Notes: generated by a model not told the origin, from the letters alone. A DNA stretch of 64,000 nt from Geodermatophilus poikilotrophus (GCF_900111455.1 NZ_FOIE01000002.1:527663-591662), one strand, 5' to 3'; positions 8,463 to 16,300 are shown, counted from the first letter of the stretch. Made by a program: numbers and translations.

Positions 8463-9191
8463 TCAGCCGTACCGGGCGACGAAGTTGGCGAGGACCCGGC
8501 TGGGCTCGGTGACCACCGCCTGGCTGACCCGGGCGATGAGGTCCTCCATCTCCGCGGGCGGGAAGTAGCCGGCGTGCTGGTAGACCCGGACCCGGGTGAC
8601 GACGCCGGCGACGTCGAGCTCGGGGTGGAACTGGGTGGCGTAGACGTTGCGCCCGACCCGGAACATCTGCACGGGGCAGCCGGCCGACGTCGCCAGCAGC
8701 GCCGCCGAGGGTGGCAGCACCCGGCAGGCCTCCTTGTGACCGACCAGCGCGTCGAACACCTCCGGCATGCCCGCGAGGAGCGGGTCGGCCCGGCCGGCGT
8801 CGGTCAGCGACACCGGCACGCAGGAGACCGGCTCGCCGTGGGTGCGGTCGACCACCCCGCCCTGGTGCACGCCGAGGGTGCCGATGCCGTAGCAGGCGCC
8901 GAGGAAGGGCAGGTCCCGGGCGACGACCTCGTCCAGCAGGGCCGACAGCTCCGCCTCGACCCGCCGCTGGACGGCGGACTTGCCCTCGGCCGGGTCGCTG
9001 GAGTTGAACGGCCCCCCGCCGAGGAGCACCCCGGCGTAGTCGTCGAGGTCCAGCCGCGGCAGCGGCCCGGCCTCCAGCCGGATGCGCCGCAGCCCGGACT
9101 CGTCGAGACCGGTGGCGCGGAGGAAGGCGGCGTACTCGTCGTCCGCGGCCTCGTCCTCGGGCCGCGAGGCCAGCAGGAGGAAGGGCCGCAC
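8463..9191 (-). CDS. Class I glutamine amidotransferase (GMP-synthase-like)
   Basis: A 242-residue stand-alone amidotransferase domain. The nucleophile Cys100 sits in FLGACYGIG and the catalytic His in TQFHPELD, followed by an acidic residue as expected for the triad. No synthetase domain is fused, so it belongs to the group of free GATase-like proteins, some of which act as gamma-glutamyl hydrolases of amines. It is the first gene of a minus-strand operon with the exporter and NhaA fusion. A nitrogen-containing exported substrate is possible but only inferred. Confidence 0.82.
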   Translation of the reverse strand: MRPFLLLASRPEDEAADDEYAAFLRATGLDESGLRRIRLEAGPLPRLDLDDYAGVLLGGGPFNSSDPAEGKSAVQRRVEAELSALLDEVVARDLPFLGACYGIGTLGVHQGGVVDRTHGEPVSCVPVSLTDAGRADPLLAGMPEVFDALVGHKEACRVLPPSAALLATSAGCPVQMFRVGRNVYATQFHPELDVAGVVTRVRVYQHAGYFPPAEMEDLIARVSQAVVTEPSRVLANFVARYG

Positions 9192-9367
9192 GGGCGCCGA
9201 TGCTAGGCGTGTCCGACCGACCCGTGCCGACGAGCGCGCCGCCCGGGCGGTCCGGGCCCCGCCGTGCCGCCGCCCACCGCTGCGGAAGTGCTTCCGCGGG
9301 CCGGGGCTCCCGTGGTCGACTGCGCGAACCGCCTCGGCGGCGGTGGAACCGGCACCTGGAGGCAGCG

Positions 9368-9625
9368 ATGTCCCTGGAGCAGGACGTGGCGGCGGCCCGC
9401 CGGGCCGTCGACGCGCTGGAGAACGCGTGCACCCCGCTCGCCCGGCACTTCGGGGACACCGTGGACGCGCGCCGGCTCAGGATCGACGTCGCCCGGCTGC
9501 GCGACGACCTCGCCCTGCTGTGCGGCGGGGCGCGCACGGCCCTCGACGTCCCGAGCCCGTCGGCCGTCGTGTGGGACGACGGCTACGACCCGGGACCCGG
9601 CGGGTCGAGCCGCACCTTCCGGTGA
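9368..9625 (+). CDS. Small unknown protein leading the sdh operon
   Basis: An 85-residue protein starting at ATG 9368, six bases after GGAGG (9357-9361). It has a charged, helix-prone N-terminal half (residues 1-55, coiled-coil-like heptads) and a Gly/Pro/Asp tail. No transmembrane segment and no family recognised. The stop TGA (9623-9625) overlaps the GTG start of the sdh anchor gene, so the two are translationally coupled. This suggests a regulator or assembly partner of the succinate dehydrogenase (inference from position). Confidence 0.65.
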   Translation: MSLEQDVAAARRAVDALENACTPLARHFGDTVDARRLRIDVARLRDDLALLCGGARTALDVPSPSAVVWDDGYDPGPGGSSRTFR

Positions 9626-10452
9626 CGACGACCGCGCCGCGCGGGACCGGGGCGGCCTCCCCGCGACGCGGCGGCGGAGGGCCGGCCTCGGGGCGTGCGG
9701 CCATCGCGGCCCGGACGCTGCGGACGGACCGGTGGTGGGTGCAGCCGCTGGTCACCGTCGTCGTCCTGCTGCTGTTCATCGCGTACTCGACGTTCCGGGC
9801 GTTCCAGAACGCGCACTACTACGCCTCGCCCTACATCTCGCCGTTCTACTCGCCGTGCATCACGACGCGGTGCGAGGGCGACAGCTTCCCCGAGTTCTTC
9901 ACCGGCCCGGCCTGGATCTCCCCGGCCATCTACATCCTCGTGCTGCCGCTGGGCATCCGGCTGACCTGCTACTACTACCGCAAGGCCTACTACCGGTCGT
10001 TCTGGCTGGCCCCGCCGGCGTGCGCGGTCGCCGAGCCGCACCGCCGCTACACCGGTGAGACCCGGTTCCCCCTCGTCGGGCAGAACGTCCACCGGTACTT
10101 CCTGTACGCCGCCCTGCTGTTCAACGTGATCCTCTTCTACGAGGCCTTCCGCGGGTTCCGCGACGAGACCGGCGAGTGGGGCCACATGGGTCTGGGCACG
10201 GTGATCCTGCTGGTCAACGCGGTGATGCTGTTCCTGTACTCGATCTCCTGCCACTCCTGCCGCCACATCGTCGGCGGCCGGTTGAACACCTTCTCGAAGC
10301 ACCCCCTGCGCTACAAGGCGTGGACGGCGGTGTCGAAGCTGAACGCCCGGCACATGCAGTACGCCTGGATCTCGCTGTTCACCGTCGCGTTCGCCGACTT
10401 CTACGTCTTCCTGCTCGCCACCGGCACGATCAGCGACCTGAGGTTCTTCTGA
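9622..10452 (+). CDS. Succinate dehydrogenase membrane anchor, five-helix actinobacterial type
   Basis: A 276-residue membrane protein with about five hydrophobic helices, beginning at residues about 40-60. It carries His-rich positions (QNVHRYF, SCHSCRHI, ARHMQYAW) that could ligate heme b. It directly precedes the flavoprotein and iron-sulfur genes, the arrangement of the actinobacterial Sdh1-type enzymes with a single fused anchor. It would hold the complex in the cytoplasmic membrane and form the quinone site. GTG 9622 overlaps the preceding stop by four bases. Its TGA shares one base with the next ATG. The N-terminal 35 residues are Gly/Arg-rich and probably cytoplasmic. Confidence 0.85.
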   Translation: MTTTAPRGTGAASPRRGGGGPASGRAAIAARTLRTDRWWVQPLVTVVVLLLFIAYSTFRAFQNAHYYASPYISPFYSPCITTRCEGDSFPEFFTGPAWISPAIYILVLPLGIRLTCYYYRKAYYRSFWLAPPACAVAEPHRRYTGETRFPLVGQNVHRYFLYAALLFNVILFYEAFRGFRDETGEWGHMGLGTVILLVNAVMLFLYSISCHSCRHIVGGRLNTFSKHPLRYKAWTAVSKLNARHMQYAWISLFTVAFADFYVFLLATGTISDLRFF

Positions 10453-12248
10453 TGGACTTCGAGAGGCACAGCTACGACGTCGTCGTCGTCGGAGCCGGCG
10501 GCGCGGGCCTGCGGGCCGCGATCGCCGCGCACGAGGCCGGGGCGCGCACGGCCGTCGTCTGCAAGTCCCTGCTCGGCAAGGCGCACACCGTCATGGCCGA
10601 GGGCGGCATCGCCGCGGCGATGGGCAACGCCTACCCCGAGGACGACTGGCGGGTGCACTTCCGGGACACCATGCGCGGCGGGAAGATGCTCAACCACTGG
10701 CGGATGGCCCAGCTCCACGCTCAGGAGGCGCCCGACCGCGTGCGCGAGCTCGAGGACTGGGGCGCGCTGTTCGACCGCACCCCCGACGGGCTGATCAGCC
10801 AGCGCGACTTCGGCGGCCACCGCTACGCCCGGCTGGCCCACGTCGGCGACCGCACGGGGCTGGAGCTGATCCGCACCCTGCAGCAGCGCACGGTCGCCCT
10901 CGGGGTGGACGTCTACATGGAGTGCACGGTCACCCGGCTGCTCACCGACGCCGAGGGCATCACCGGCGCGTTCGGCTACTGGCGCGAGTCGGGGCGGTTC
11001 GTCGCGTGGGAGGCGCCGTCGGTCGTGCTGGCCACCGGTGGGATCGGCAAGGCCTACAAGGTCACCTCGAACTCGTGGGAGTACACCGGCGACGGGCACT
11101 CCCTGGCGCTCCAGGCCGGCGCCGGCCTGGTGAACATGGAGTTCGTCCAGTTCCACCCCACCGGGATGGTGTGGCCCCCGTCGGTGCGCGGGATCCTCGT
11201 GACCGAGAGCGTCCGGGGCGACGGCGGCGTCCTGCGGAACTCGGCCGGCAACCGGTTCATGTTCGACTACATCCCCGACTTCTTCCGCAAGGAGACGGCG
11301 GAGACCGAGGACGAGGCCGACCGCTGGTACGACGACAAGAAGAACAACCGGCGCCCGCCCGAGCTGCTGCCCCGTGACGAGGTCGCCCGGGCGATCAACA
11401 GCGAGGTCAAGGCCGGGCGCGGCTCCCCGCACGGCGGGGTGTTCCTCGACATCGCCAGCCGGCGCCCCGCCGATTACGTCCGCCGGCGGCTGCCGTCGAT
11501 GTACCACCAGTTCAAGGAACTGGCCGACGTCGACATCACGGCCGAGCCCATGGAGGTCGGCCCCACCTGCCACTACGTGATGGGCGGTGTCCAGGTCGAC
11601 CCGGACACCGCCGAGGCGTCGGTCGCCGGGCTGTTCGCGGCGGGCGAGGTCGCCGGCGGCATGCACGGGTCCAACCGGCTGGGCGGCAACTCGTTGTCGG
11701 ACCTGCTGGTCTTCGGCCGGCGCGCCGGTGCCGCCGCCGCCGAGCACGCGGGGAAACGGGCCGGCCTGGTCGCCCTCCGCGAGGAGGCGCTGGCCGAGGC
11801 GGCGCGTGCGGCCCTCGAGCCGTTCGAGCGGGAGGGGGGCGAGAACCCCTACGCGGTGCAGTCCGAACTGCAGCAGACGATGCACGACCTCGTCGGGATC
11901 ATCCGCACCGCCCCGGAGATGGAACGCGCGCTGGAGCGGATCGCCGCGCTGCGGGAACGCGTGGCGGCGCTGTCCGTGGAGGGGCACCGGCAGTACAACC
12001 CCGGCTGGCACCTGGCGCTCGACCTCCCGCACCTCCTGGCGGTCAGCGAGTGCATCGCCCGGGCCGCGCTCGCCCGCCAGGAGAGCCGTGGCGGGCACAC
12101 CCGCGACGACTTCCCCGCCACCGACCAGGCGTGGGGGCGCCTCAACCTGGTCTGCACCCGGACGCCGGACGGCGGGGTCACCGTGGCCCGGCAGCCGCTG
12201 CCGGAGATGCCACCGGAGCTGGCCGAGGTCTTCGAGGAGCAGCCGTGA
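10452..12248 (+). CDS. sdhA: Succinate dehydrogenase / fumarate reductase flavoprotein subunit
   Basis: A 598-residue flavoprotein. The FAD dinucleotide-binding motif GAGGAGLRAAIAAHEAGA is at residues about 14-31. The segment KAHTVMAEGG carries the His expected to bind FAD covalently, followed by a QFHPTG active-site loop and the SNRLGGNSLSD segment of the FAD domain. A C-terminal helical domain completes the subunit. It oxidises succinate to fumarate and passes electrons to SdhB. ATG 10452 shares one base with the previous TGA. Length and order fit Sdh1-type enzymes. Confidence 0.92.
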   Translation: MDFERHSYDVVVVGAGGAGLRAAIAAHEAGARTAVVCKSLLGKAHTVMAEGGIAAAMGNAYPEDDWRVHFRDTMRGGKMLNHWRMAQLHAQEAPDRVRELEDWGALFDRTPDGLISQRDFGGHRYARLAHVGDRTGLELIRTLQQRTVALGVDVYMECTVTRLLTDAEGITGAFGYWRESGRFVAWEAPSVVLATGGIGKAYKVTSNSWEYTGDGHSLALQAGAGLVNMEFVQFHPTGMVWPPSVRGILVTESVRGDGGVLRNSAGNRFMFDYIPDFFRKETAETEDEADRWYDDKKNNRRPPELLPRDEVARAINSEVKAGRGSPHGGVFLDIASRRPADYVRRRLPSMYHQFKELADVDITAEPMEVGPTCHYVMGGVQVDPDTAEASVAGLFAAGEVAGGMHGSNRLGGNSLSDLLVFGRRAGAAAAEHAGKRAGLVALREEALAEAARAALEPFEREGGENPYAVQSELQQTMHDLVGIIRTAPEMERALERIAALRERVAALSVEGHRQYNPGWHLALDLPHLLAVSECIARAALARQESRGGHTRDDFPATDQAWGRLNLVCTRTPDGGVTVARQPLPEMPPELAEVFEEQP

Positions 12249-13060
12249 CCGAGCCGGGGGAACCGAGCACCCGCGCGGTCGACGAGGGTCCGGGAGGGAG
12301 CCGCGGCGGCTACGACGCCACCTTCCGCGTCTGGCGCGGCGACGCCTCCGGCGGGGAGTTGCAGACCTTCACCGTCCCGGTGAACGAGGGCGAGGTCGTC
12401 CTCGACGTCATCCACCGCCTGCAGGCCACCCAGGCCGGCGACCTGGCCGTCCGGTGGAACTGCAAGGCCGGCAAGTGCGGGTCCTGCAGCGCGGAGGTCA
12501 ACGGGCGGCCGCGCCTGATGTGCCTGACCCGGATGAACACGTTCGCCGAGGACGAGACGGTGACGGTCACCCCGCTGCGGACCTTCCCGGTCATCCGCGA
12601 CCTGGTCACCGACGTCTCGTACAACTACGAGAAGGCCGCCCAGGTCCCGGCGTTCACCCCCCGCCCCCGGGACCCCGACGGCAACCACCGGATGCAGCAG
12701 GTGGACGTCGACCGGCCGCAGGAGTTCCGGAAGTGCATCGAGTGCTGGCTGTGCCAGGACACCTGCCACGTCATCCGGGACCACGAGGAGAACAAGGCCG
12801 TCTTCGCCGGGCCGCGCTTCCTCATCCGGCTCGCGGAGCTCGACATGCACCCGCTCGACGTCGTCGACCGGCGGGACGCCGCTCAGCGGGAGTTCGGCCT
12901 CGGCTACTGCAACATCACCAAGTGCTGCTCCGAGGTGTGCCCCGAGGGAATCCACCTCACCGACAACGGGATCATCCCGCTCAAGGAGCGGGTCGTGGAC
13001 CGCAGGTACGACCCGCTCACCTGGCTCGGGTCGAAGATCCGGCGGCGCCGTCAGGACTGA
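12245..13060 (+). CDS. sdhB: Succinate dehydrogenase iron-sulfur subunit
   Basis: A 271-residue protein with an N-terminal ferredoxin domain whose [2Fe-2S] cysteines lie in CKAGKCGSC and a Cys in RLMCLTR. The C-terminal domain carries CIECWLCQDTC and CNITKCCSEVCPEG for the other two clusters. It relays electrons from SdhA to the membrane anchor. GTG 12245 overlaps the SdhA stop by four bases (GTGA). The Gly/Glu-rich first 25 residues are an unstructured extension. It is the last gene of the operon. Confidence 0.92.
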   Translation: MTEPGEPSTRAVDEGPGGSRGGYDATFRVWRGDASGGELQTFTVPVNEGEVVLDVIHRLQATQAGDLAVRWNCKAGKCGSCSAEVNGRPRLMCLTRMNTFAEDETVTVTPLRTFPVIRDLVTDVSYNYEKAAQVPAFTPRPRDPDGNHRMQQVDVDRPQEFRKCIECWLCQDTCHVIRDHEENKAVFAGPRFLIRLAELDMHPLDVVDRRDAAQREFGLGYCNITKCCSEVCPEGIHLTDNGIIPLKERVVDRRYDPLTWLGSKIRRRRQD

Positions 13061-13334
13061 GGGAGGACCCCGTCCTCACCGTGGAAGGACCCGTCCTCCC
13101 CACCCGTCGCGAGCTCAGGGCGGGGCCCGGGACGAGGCCTCGCGGCGAGCCTCTGGACGCGGCCAGCCCGGGGGAGGGGCTGCTGGGGGCCTGTCCTACG
13201 GATCACGCGCGCCGCCACCCATGTCCCTGGAGGCGGCTGCAGGGCCTGGCGGGACGAAGGGCTCTGGGGGCGGCCGAGGCTCGGCTGCCAGGGTCCTCCG
13301 AGGGGCTGCGAGGTCGCGTCGCGCAGGAGGAGTT
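13061..13334. other. Spacer holding a dispersed repeat copy
   Basis: No gene is supported. Positions 13091-13133 match 18162-18203 (see repeat entries). Small complementary runs (GAGGA / TCCTC around 13063-13077) may help end sdh transcription. An AGGAGG for the next gene lies at 13325-13330. Confidence 0.5.
13091..13133. repeat. Dispersed intergenic repeat B, copy 1
   Basis: This 43-base segment begins CCGTCCTCCCCACCC and ends GGGCCCGGGAC. It aligns along its length with 18162-18203, downstream of the GH13 gene, with a few substitutions. Both copies lie just after the stop of a plus-strand gene, suggesting a terminator-like or REP-like element. Confidence 0.6.
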
Positions 13335-13769
13335 GTGACCACTCCCGCCGAACGGGTCGAACAGGTCGAACGGGCACGGCAGCGGTGGAACGCCGGGGAC
13401 CTGCCCGGCTACCTCGAGCTGTACGCCGAGGACCTGCAGTTCCACGGTGTGGAGCCGAATCCGATGGACAAGACGTCCGTGGCTGGCTTCTACCAGCAGT
13501 TCTGGTCGGCCATGGGGGCACCGGGGCGCCCCGACCCGCAGCTGGACTTCTACGAGCATCTCGTCGACGGCGACCTGTACAGCTGCCGGTTCGCCGTGTC
13601 GGGTCAGCACCGCGGCGACTTCATGGGCGTGCCCGCCACGGGCCGGCTCTACGTCTTCCAGGGCATCACGATCATGCGGTTTCGTGGCGACCAGGTGGTC
13701 GAGCGTTGGACGACCGCAGATTTCCTGGGTCTGATGGTGCAGCTGGGCGCCGTCCCGGCTCCAGCCTGA
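13335..13769 (+). CDS. SnoaL-like / NTF2-fold protein 1
   Basis: A 144-residue protein of the NTF2/SnoaL fold: an N-terminal helix with WNAGDLPGYLELYAEDLQFHG, a central helix and strands with VSGQHRGDFMGVPATGR, and a closing FRGDQVVERW strand. Members are small cyclases, isomerases or ligand binders; no specific reaction can be assigned. GTG 13335 has AGGAGG at 13325-13330. It resembles the minus-strand gene at 14239-14661 in motif order (GxxPTGR ... GDxVVE), so the two may be paralogues flanking an IS110 remnant. Confidence 0.72.
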   Translation: MTTPAERVEQVERARQRWNAGDLPGYLELYAEDLQFHGVEPNPMDKTSVAGFYQQFWSAMGAPGRPDPQLDFYEHLVDGDLYSCRFAVSGQHRGDFMGVPATGRLYVFQGITIMRFRGDQVVERWTTADFLGLMVQLGAVPAPA

Positions 13770-13949
13770 GACGCGGCTCCTGCCCCGCTTCCGGTACAGG
13801 GATACGGGGAACGACCGCCCGCCGCGGAGGTGGCTCACCTGGCTCCTACCGCCACCTCGGCTGACCCCCAGTGGGCCGCCATGGGACCGAGAGCGGCTCG
13901 GGGACGGCCTCGGCAGCACACCTGGGTGAGGTCCTGTGGCCGATGGGTG

Positions 13950-14100
13950 GAGGGGCTGACGGGCTGGCGGCGCTGCACGCTCCGATCACCGAGCATCTGG
14001 CCGAGGACGCCGGGCCGTCGCAGGTGGTCGTCGGCATCGAGACCGACCGCCGGCTGTGGGTACCGGCGCTGATCGCCGCCGGCTACACCCTCACCCGCTA
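13950..14100 (+). pseudogene. Remnant of an IS110-family transposase
   Basis: About 50 residues read as the N-terminal RuvC-like domain of an IS110 transposase: DGLAALHAPITEHLAED, then VVVGIETDRRLWVPAL and IAAGY. In IS110 enzymes the I-E-T-D-R segment carries an acidic active-site residue. The frame before and after is unrelated, so only a scrap remains. It marks an old insertion between two SnoaL-like genes. Confidence 0.6.
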
Positions 14101-14238
14101 CGACGAGCACGACACCGTCTTCGGCGGCGTACTCGTCCTCGATCGTGATCTGGCTACGGGATCAGGAGACGAGCCCTGGCCCGAACGGCGCGTGCCGACC
14201 TGGTCCGCGATGTGCCGGTGCGACAGGCAGGCAGTGCA

Positions 14239-14661
14239 CTACCGCGCGGCTGGGATGGCGCCGAGCTGTTGCAGGAGTCCGAGCGCATCGGTCCTCCAGG
14301 TGCACTCGACCACCCGATCCCCGGACACGCGGTAGATCGTGATCCCGCTCCAGGTTATGCGCTTGCCGGTCGGGGCGATGCCCAGGAACTCGCCCTGGTG
14401 GGTGGCTTCGAAGCTCCACAGCTTGGCGACCTTCTCGCCCTCAGCGATCAGGTCGTCGATGGTGACGTGCAGATCCGGGAAGGCGGCCCGGGCCGCGGCT
14501 GCCCAGCGCTTGTAGCTGGCGAAGTCGGTCACCTCGGGGTTGTTGGGATCGCGGTTGACGTACGTAGAGGGGTCCAGGTGTTCGTCGAGGGCGTCCAGAT
14601 CTGCCTTGTTCCAGTCGTCGACGACCTGGCGGACGAGGGCCGTGGCGGATTCGGTGCTCAT
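14239..14661 (-). CDS. SnoaL-like polyketide-cyclase / ester-cyclase family protein 2
   Basis: A 140-residue SnoaL-fold protein with the segment order of the ester cyclase subgroup: VRQVVDDWNKADLDALDEHLDPSTYVNRDP, FPDLHVTIDDLIAEGEKVAKLW, THQGEFLGIAPTGKRI and VSGDRVVECTWRTDALGLLQQLG. The role is unknown; many homologues are annotated only by fold. ATG 14661 follows an AGGGAGG on the minus strand. The first gene-sized unit left of the IS5-ended element. Confidence 0.75.
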   Translation of the reverse strand: MSTESATALVRQVVDDWNKADLDALDEHLDPSTYVNRDPNNPEVTDFASYKRWAAAARAAFPDLHVTIDDLIAEGEKVAKLWSFEATHQGEFLGIAPTGKRITWSGITIYRVSGDRVVECTWRTDALGLLQQLGAIPAAR

Positions 14662-14912
14662 CTGCGCCCTCCCTGAGCCGGTTGTTCCCGACTCCCCGCC
14701 AGGCGCCGACGGCGGGGACTCGACCGACGAGCCTATTCGTCCCGAACGACGCATGTCGACCGCAGGGAGCGGGCCCGCTCGCGGACCGTGCCGCCTCGAC
14801 GGACTGACCCAGCAAGAGCTCTGTCGAGCCACGCGCGAGCGGTGTCCCCAGGTGGGCCGCTCAGCGGCACCGGCAGCAGTCACGGGTGCTCATGATCCGA
14901 AGGACGGGCCCC

Positions 14913-14962
14913 AGGCCGTGTTGATCGAGTCTGATTCGATCCAGATCAAGGTGGCGGCGAGG
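14913..14962. repeat. Left terminal inverted repeat
   Basis: Begins AGGCCGTGTTGATCGAG. It pairs with 16032-16080 over 50 bases with one substitution and one gap. Weaker identity continues inward to about 15025. Confidence 0.85.
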
Positions 14963-15205
14963 CTGACGGCGGCCCGGTAGCTGCGGAGGAGCTTGTCGGA
15001 GCGCATCGCGATTTCGCGCCACTGCTTGAGCCGGTTGAAGCAGCGCTCGACGACATTGCGGCCCTTGTAGCGTTCCTGCTGCTGGTCGCCGAAGTCGATC
15101 GGCCTGCCCGGCTCTTTGCGGCGGTGCGCCTTCTGGTCGTCCCGCTCAGGGATCGTCGCCGCGATGCCTCGTGCGCGAAGCCAGGCTCGGTTCGCGCGGA
15201 AACGA
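14913..15205 (-). pseudogene. 3' fragment of an IS5-family transposase (left copy)
   Basis: Reading leftward, about 95 residues match the C-terminal third of IS5/IS427-type DDE transposases: NRAWLRARGIAATIPERDDQ, RPIDFGDQ, YKGRNVVERCFNRLKQWR (with the final catalytic Glu) and SLAATLIWI. The N-terminal two thirds with both catalytic Asp residues are absent, so it is inactive. The frame runs on to a stop at 14890 in flanking DNA. Confidence 0.8.
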
Positions 15206-15249
15206 AAGCTCTCGATGAACACGGCCCAACGTGAGTGCGCGGCCGGGAC

Positions 15250-15278
15250 TTGACGTCGCACTTGCATTTTGCAAGTGT
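15250..15278 (+). promoter_or_regulatory. Promoter of the glyoxalase-HxlR operon, probably leaderless
   Basis: TTGACG (15250-15255) is a near-consensus -35. A 17-base spacer leads to a weak -10 (AAGTGT, 15273-15278) that ends 6 bases before the ATG at 15285. No ribosome binding site precedes that ATG, which fits a leaderless transcript starting at or next to the start codon. Confidence 0.5.
15259..15277. promoter_or_regulatory. Palindromic operator, probable HxlR site
   Basis: A perfect inverted repeat CACTTGCA-TTT-TGCAAGTG covers the spacer and -10 of the operon promoter. Winged-helix HxlR dimers typically bind such sites, and the regulator is the second gene of this operon, so autoregulation is likely. 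Confidence 0.7.
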
Positions 15279-15284
15279 GACCGC

Positions 15285-15689
15285 ATGAGCCTCTTCATCA
15301 CCTGCCCGGTCGAGAGCGTCGAGCGCGCGACCGCCTTCTACACCGCCCTCGGCTGGACCCTCAACGCCGAGATGTCCGATCACAACGTGTCGTGCTTCGC
15401 GATCGCGCCCGAGCAGTACGTCATGCTCGGCAGCCGCGAGATGTACGCGAGCGTCGGCGGCGTCGAGGAGCTGGTCGGCGGACCCCACACGCCCTCGAAG
15501 GTCACGGTCTCGTTCGACCTCGGCAGCCGCGAGGCGGTCGACGAGCTCACCGAGCGCGCCGGCGCCGCCGGCGGGCGGATCGGTGACACCGACGACTACC
15601 CCTTCATGTACCAGCGCCAGTTCGACGACCCCGACGGTTACCACTACTCGCCGTTCTGGATGAAGCCGGACGCCGATCCGACCGCGTGA
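15285..15689 (+). CDS. VOC / glyoxalase-superfamily protein
   Basis: A 134-residue protein of the vicinal-oxygen-chelate fold: two beta-alpha-beta-beta-beta modules, opening with LFITCPVESVERATAFYTALG and closing with YQRQFDDPDGYHYSPFWM. Members act as lyases, resistance proteins or dioxygenases on small electrophiles; the substrate is unknown. Its stop overlaps the HxlR start by four bases. A VOC gene paired with an HxlR regulator is a recurring arrangement in which the regulator senses the toxic compound. It is cargo of the IS5-ended element. Residues MYASVGG suggest the YkgJ/YaeR-like extradiol subgroup only weakly. Confidence 0.82.
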   Translation: MSLFITCPVESVERATAFYTALGWTLNAEMSDHNVSCFAIAPEQYVMLGSREMYASVGGVEELVGGPHTPSKVTVSFDLGSREAVDELTERAGAAGGRIGDTDDYPFMYQRQFDDPDGYHYSPFWMKPDADPTA

Positions 15690-15967
15690 GCGACCTCGCC
15701 GCGGCCCTCGACATCGTCGGAGCACGGTGGGCCCTGCTGGTCGTGGAGCGGCTGCTCGACGGGCCGCAGCGCTACGGCGATCTGCAGCGCGACCTCGGAG
15801 TGCCGACGAACATGCTCGCGACCCGCCTGCGCGAGCTCGAAGCGGCCGGCGTACTGACCCGTCTGCCGCTCCGGCACAACACCCGGGCCTACGCGCTGAC
15901 CGATCGCGGGCTTGCCTTGCGCGAGGCGATCGTCGCGCTCGGACGCTGGGGCGCCGAGCAGGCCTAG
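15686..15967 (+). CDS. HxlR-family winged-helix regulator
   Basis: A 93-residue DNA-binding protein. ALDIVGARWALLVVERLLDGPQRYGDLQRDLG matches the N-terminal HxlR signature, followed by a recognition helix region (VPTNMLATRLRELEAAGVL) and a wing with Tyr (TRAYALTDRG). It is slightly shorter than usual at the N-terminus, where the typical Cys of redox-sensing members is lacking. GTG 15686 overlaps the glyoxalase stop by four bases. It probably represses its own operon through 15259-15277. Its stop codon lies two bases from the right transposase fragment. Confidence 0.85.
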   Translation: MSDLAAALDIVGARWALLVVERLLDGPQRYGDLQRDLGVPTNMLATRLRELEAAGVLTRLPLRHNTRAYALTDRGLALREAIVALGRWGAEQA

Positions 15968-15968
15968 G

Positions 15969-16080
15969 TGTGGCAACGGGATCGCGACGCGCTCCGACGA
16001 ACTCTTCCGCAGCTACTGCGCCGCCCCTCTGCCTCGCCGCCACCCTGATCTGGATCAATCAGACTCGATCAACACGGCCT
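15969..16080 (+). pseudogene. 3' end of an IS5-family transposase (right copy)
   Basis: About 112 bases correspond to the end of the left copy, in the opposite orientation. Translated, they give IATRSDELFRSYCAA, a one-base shift, then LAATLIWI, and a second shift from a missing base near 16056. Only the extreme 3' end is present. Confidence 0.75.
16032..16080. repeat. Right terminal inverted repeat
   Basis: Reverse complement of 14913-14962 with one substitution and one gap. The last bases (CT at 16079-16080) form part of the stop codon of the neighbouring minus-strand gene. Confidence 0.85.
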
Positions 16081-16300
16081 AGTCGTCCTGCTGGGCGGCG
16101 GCCCGGCGCTCGGCTCCCGTCTCCTCCGCGTAGCCGACGTCCTGACCGGCCACCCGCCCGACGAACCCAGCGGACTCGCCGGTGCCCGTGGTGCTCGACG
16201 CGTCGGGCTCGTCGCTCCCGCCCCCGCCGGTCGCCCGGGTCAGCGCCTGCGCGTCGTCGCGGTCGACGTCGTCCTCACCGGGCCGGGGATCAGGCTCCAC
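16079..16300 (-). CDS. Small acidic protein, C-terminus set by the element junction
   Basis: A 73-residue very acidic, Gly/Ser-rich protein from GTG 16300, preceded by GGAGGGAGG. It appears to be a lineage-specific cytoplasmic protein with no known function; a conserved-looking middle (FVGRVAGQDVGYAEETGAERRAAA) supports it as real. Its TAG stop uses two bases of the inverted repeat of the adjacent element and one base of old DNA, so the insertion may have replaced the original stop. It is divergent from the GH13 gene. Confidence 0.6.
   Translation of the reverse strand: MEPDPRPGEDDVDRDDAQALTRATGGGGSDEPDASSTTGTGESAGFVGRVAGQDVGYAEETGAERRAAAQQDD

Larger units (their letters stand above)
14912..16081. 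mobile_element. 1.17-kb element with inverted IS5-transposase 3' ends and a glyoxalase-HxlR cargo
   Basis: Both ends carry the last ~112 bases of the same IS5-type transposase gene in inverted orientation, pointing outward. The outermost 49-50 bases (14913-14962 and 16032-16080) match except for one base and one gap. Between them lie two intact cargo genes. No internal transposase is intact, so it would need an enzyme in trans, like a MITE or a transporter IS with passenger genes. No target duplication is obvious. The right end lies inside the 3' end of the small gene at 16079-16300. Confidence 0.65.
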
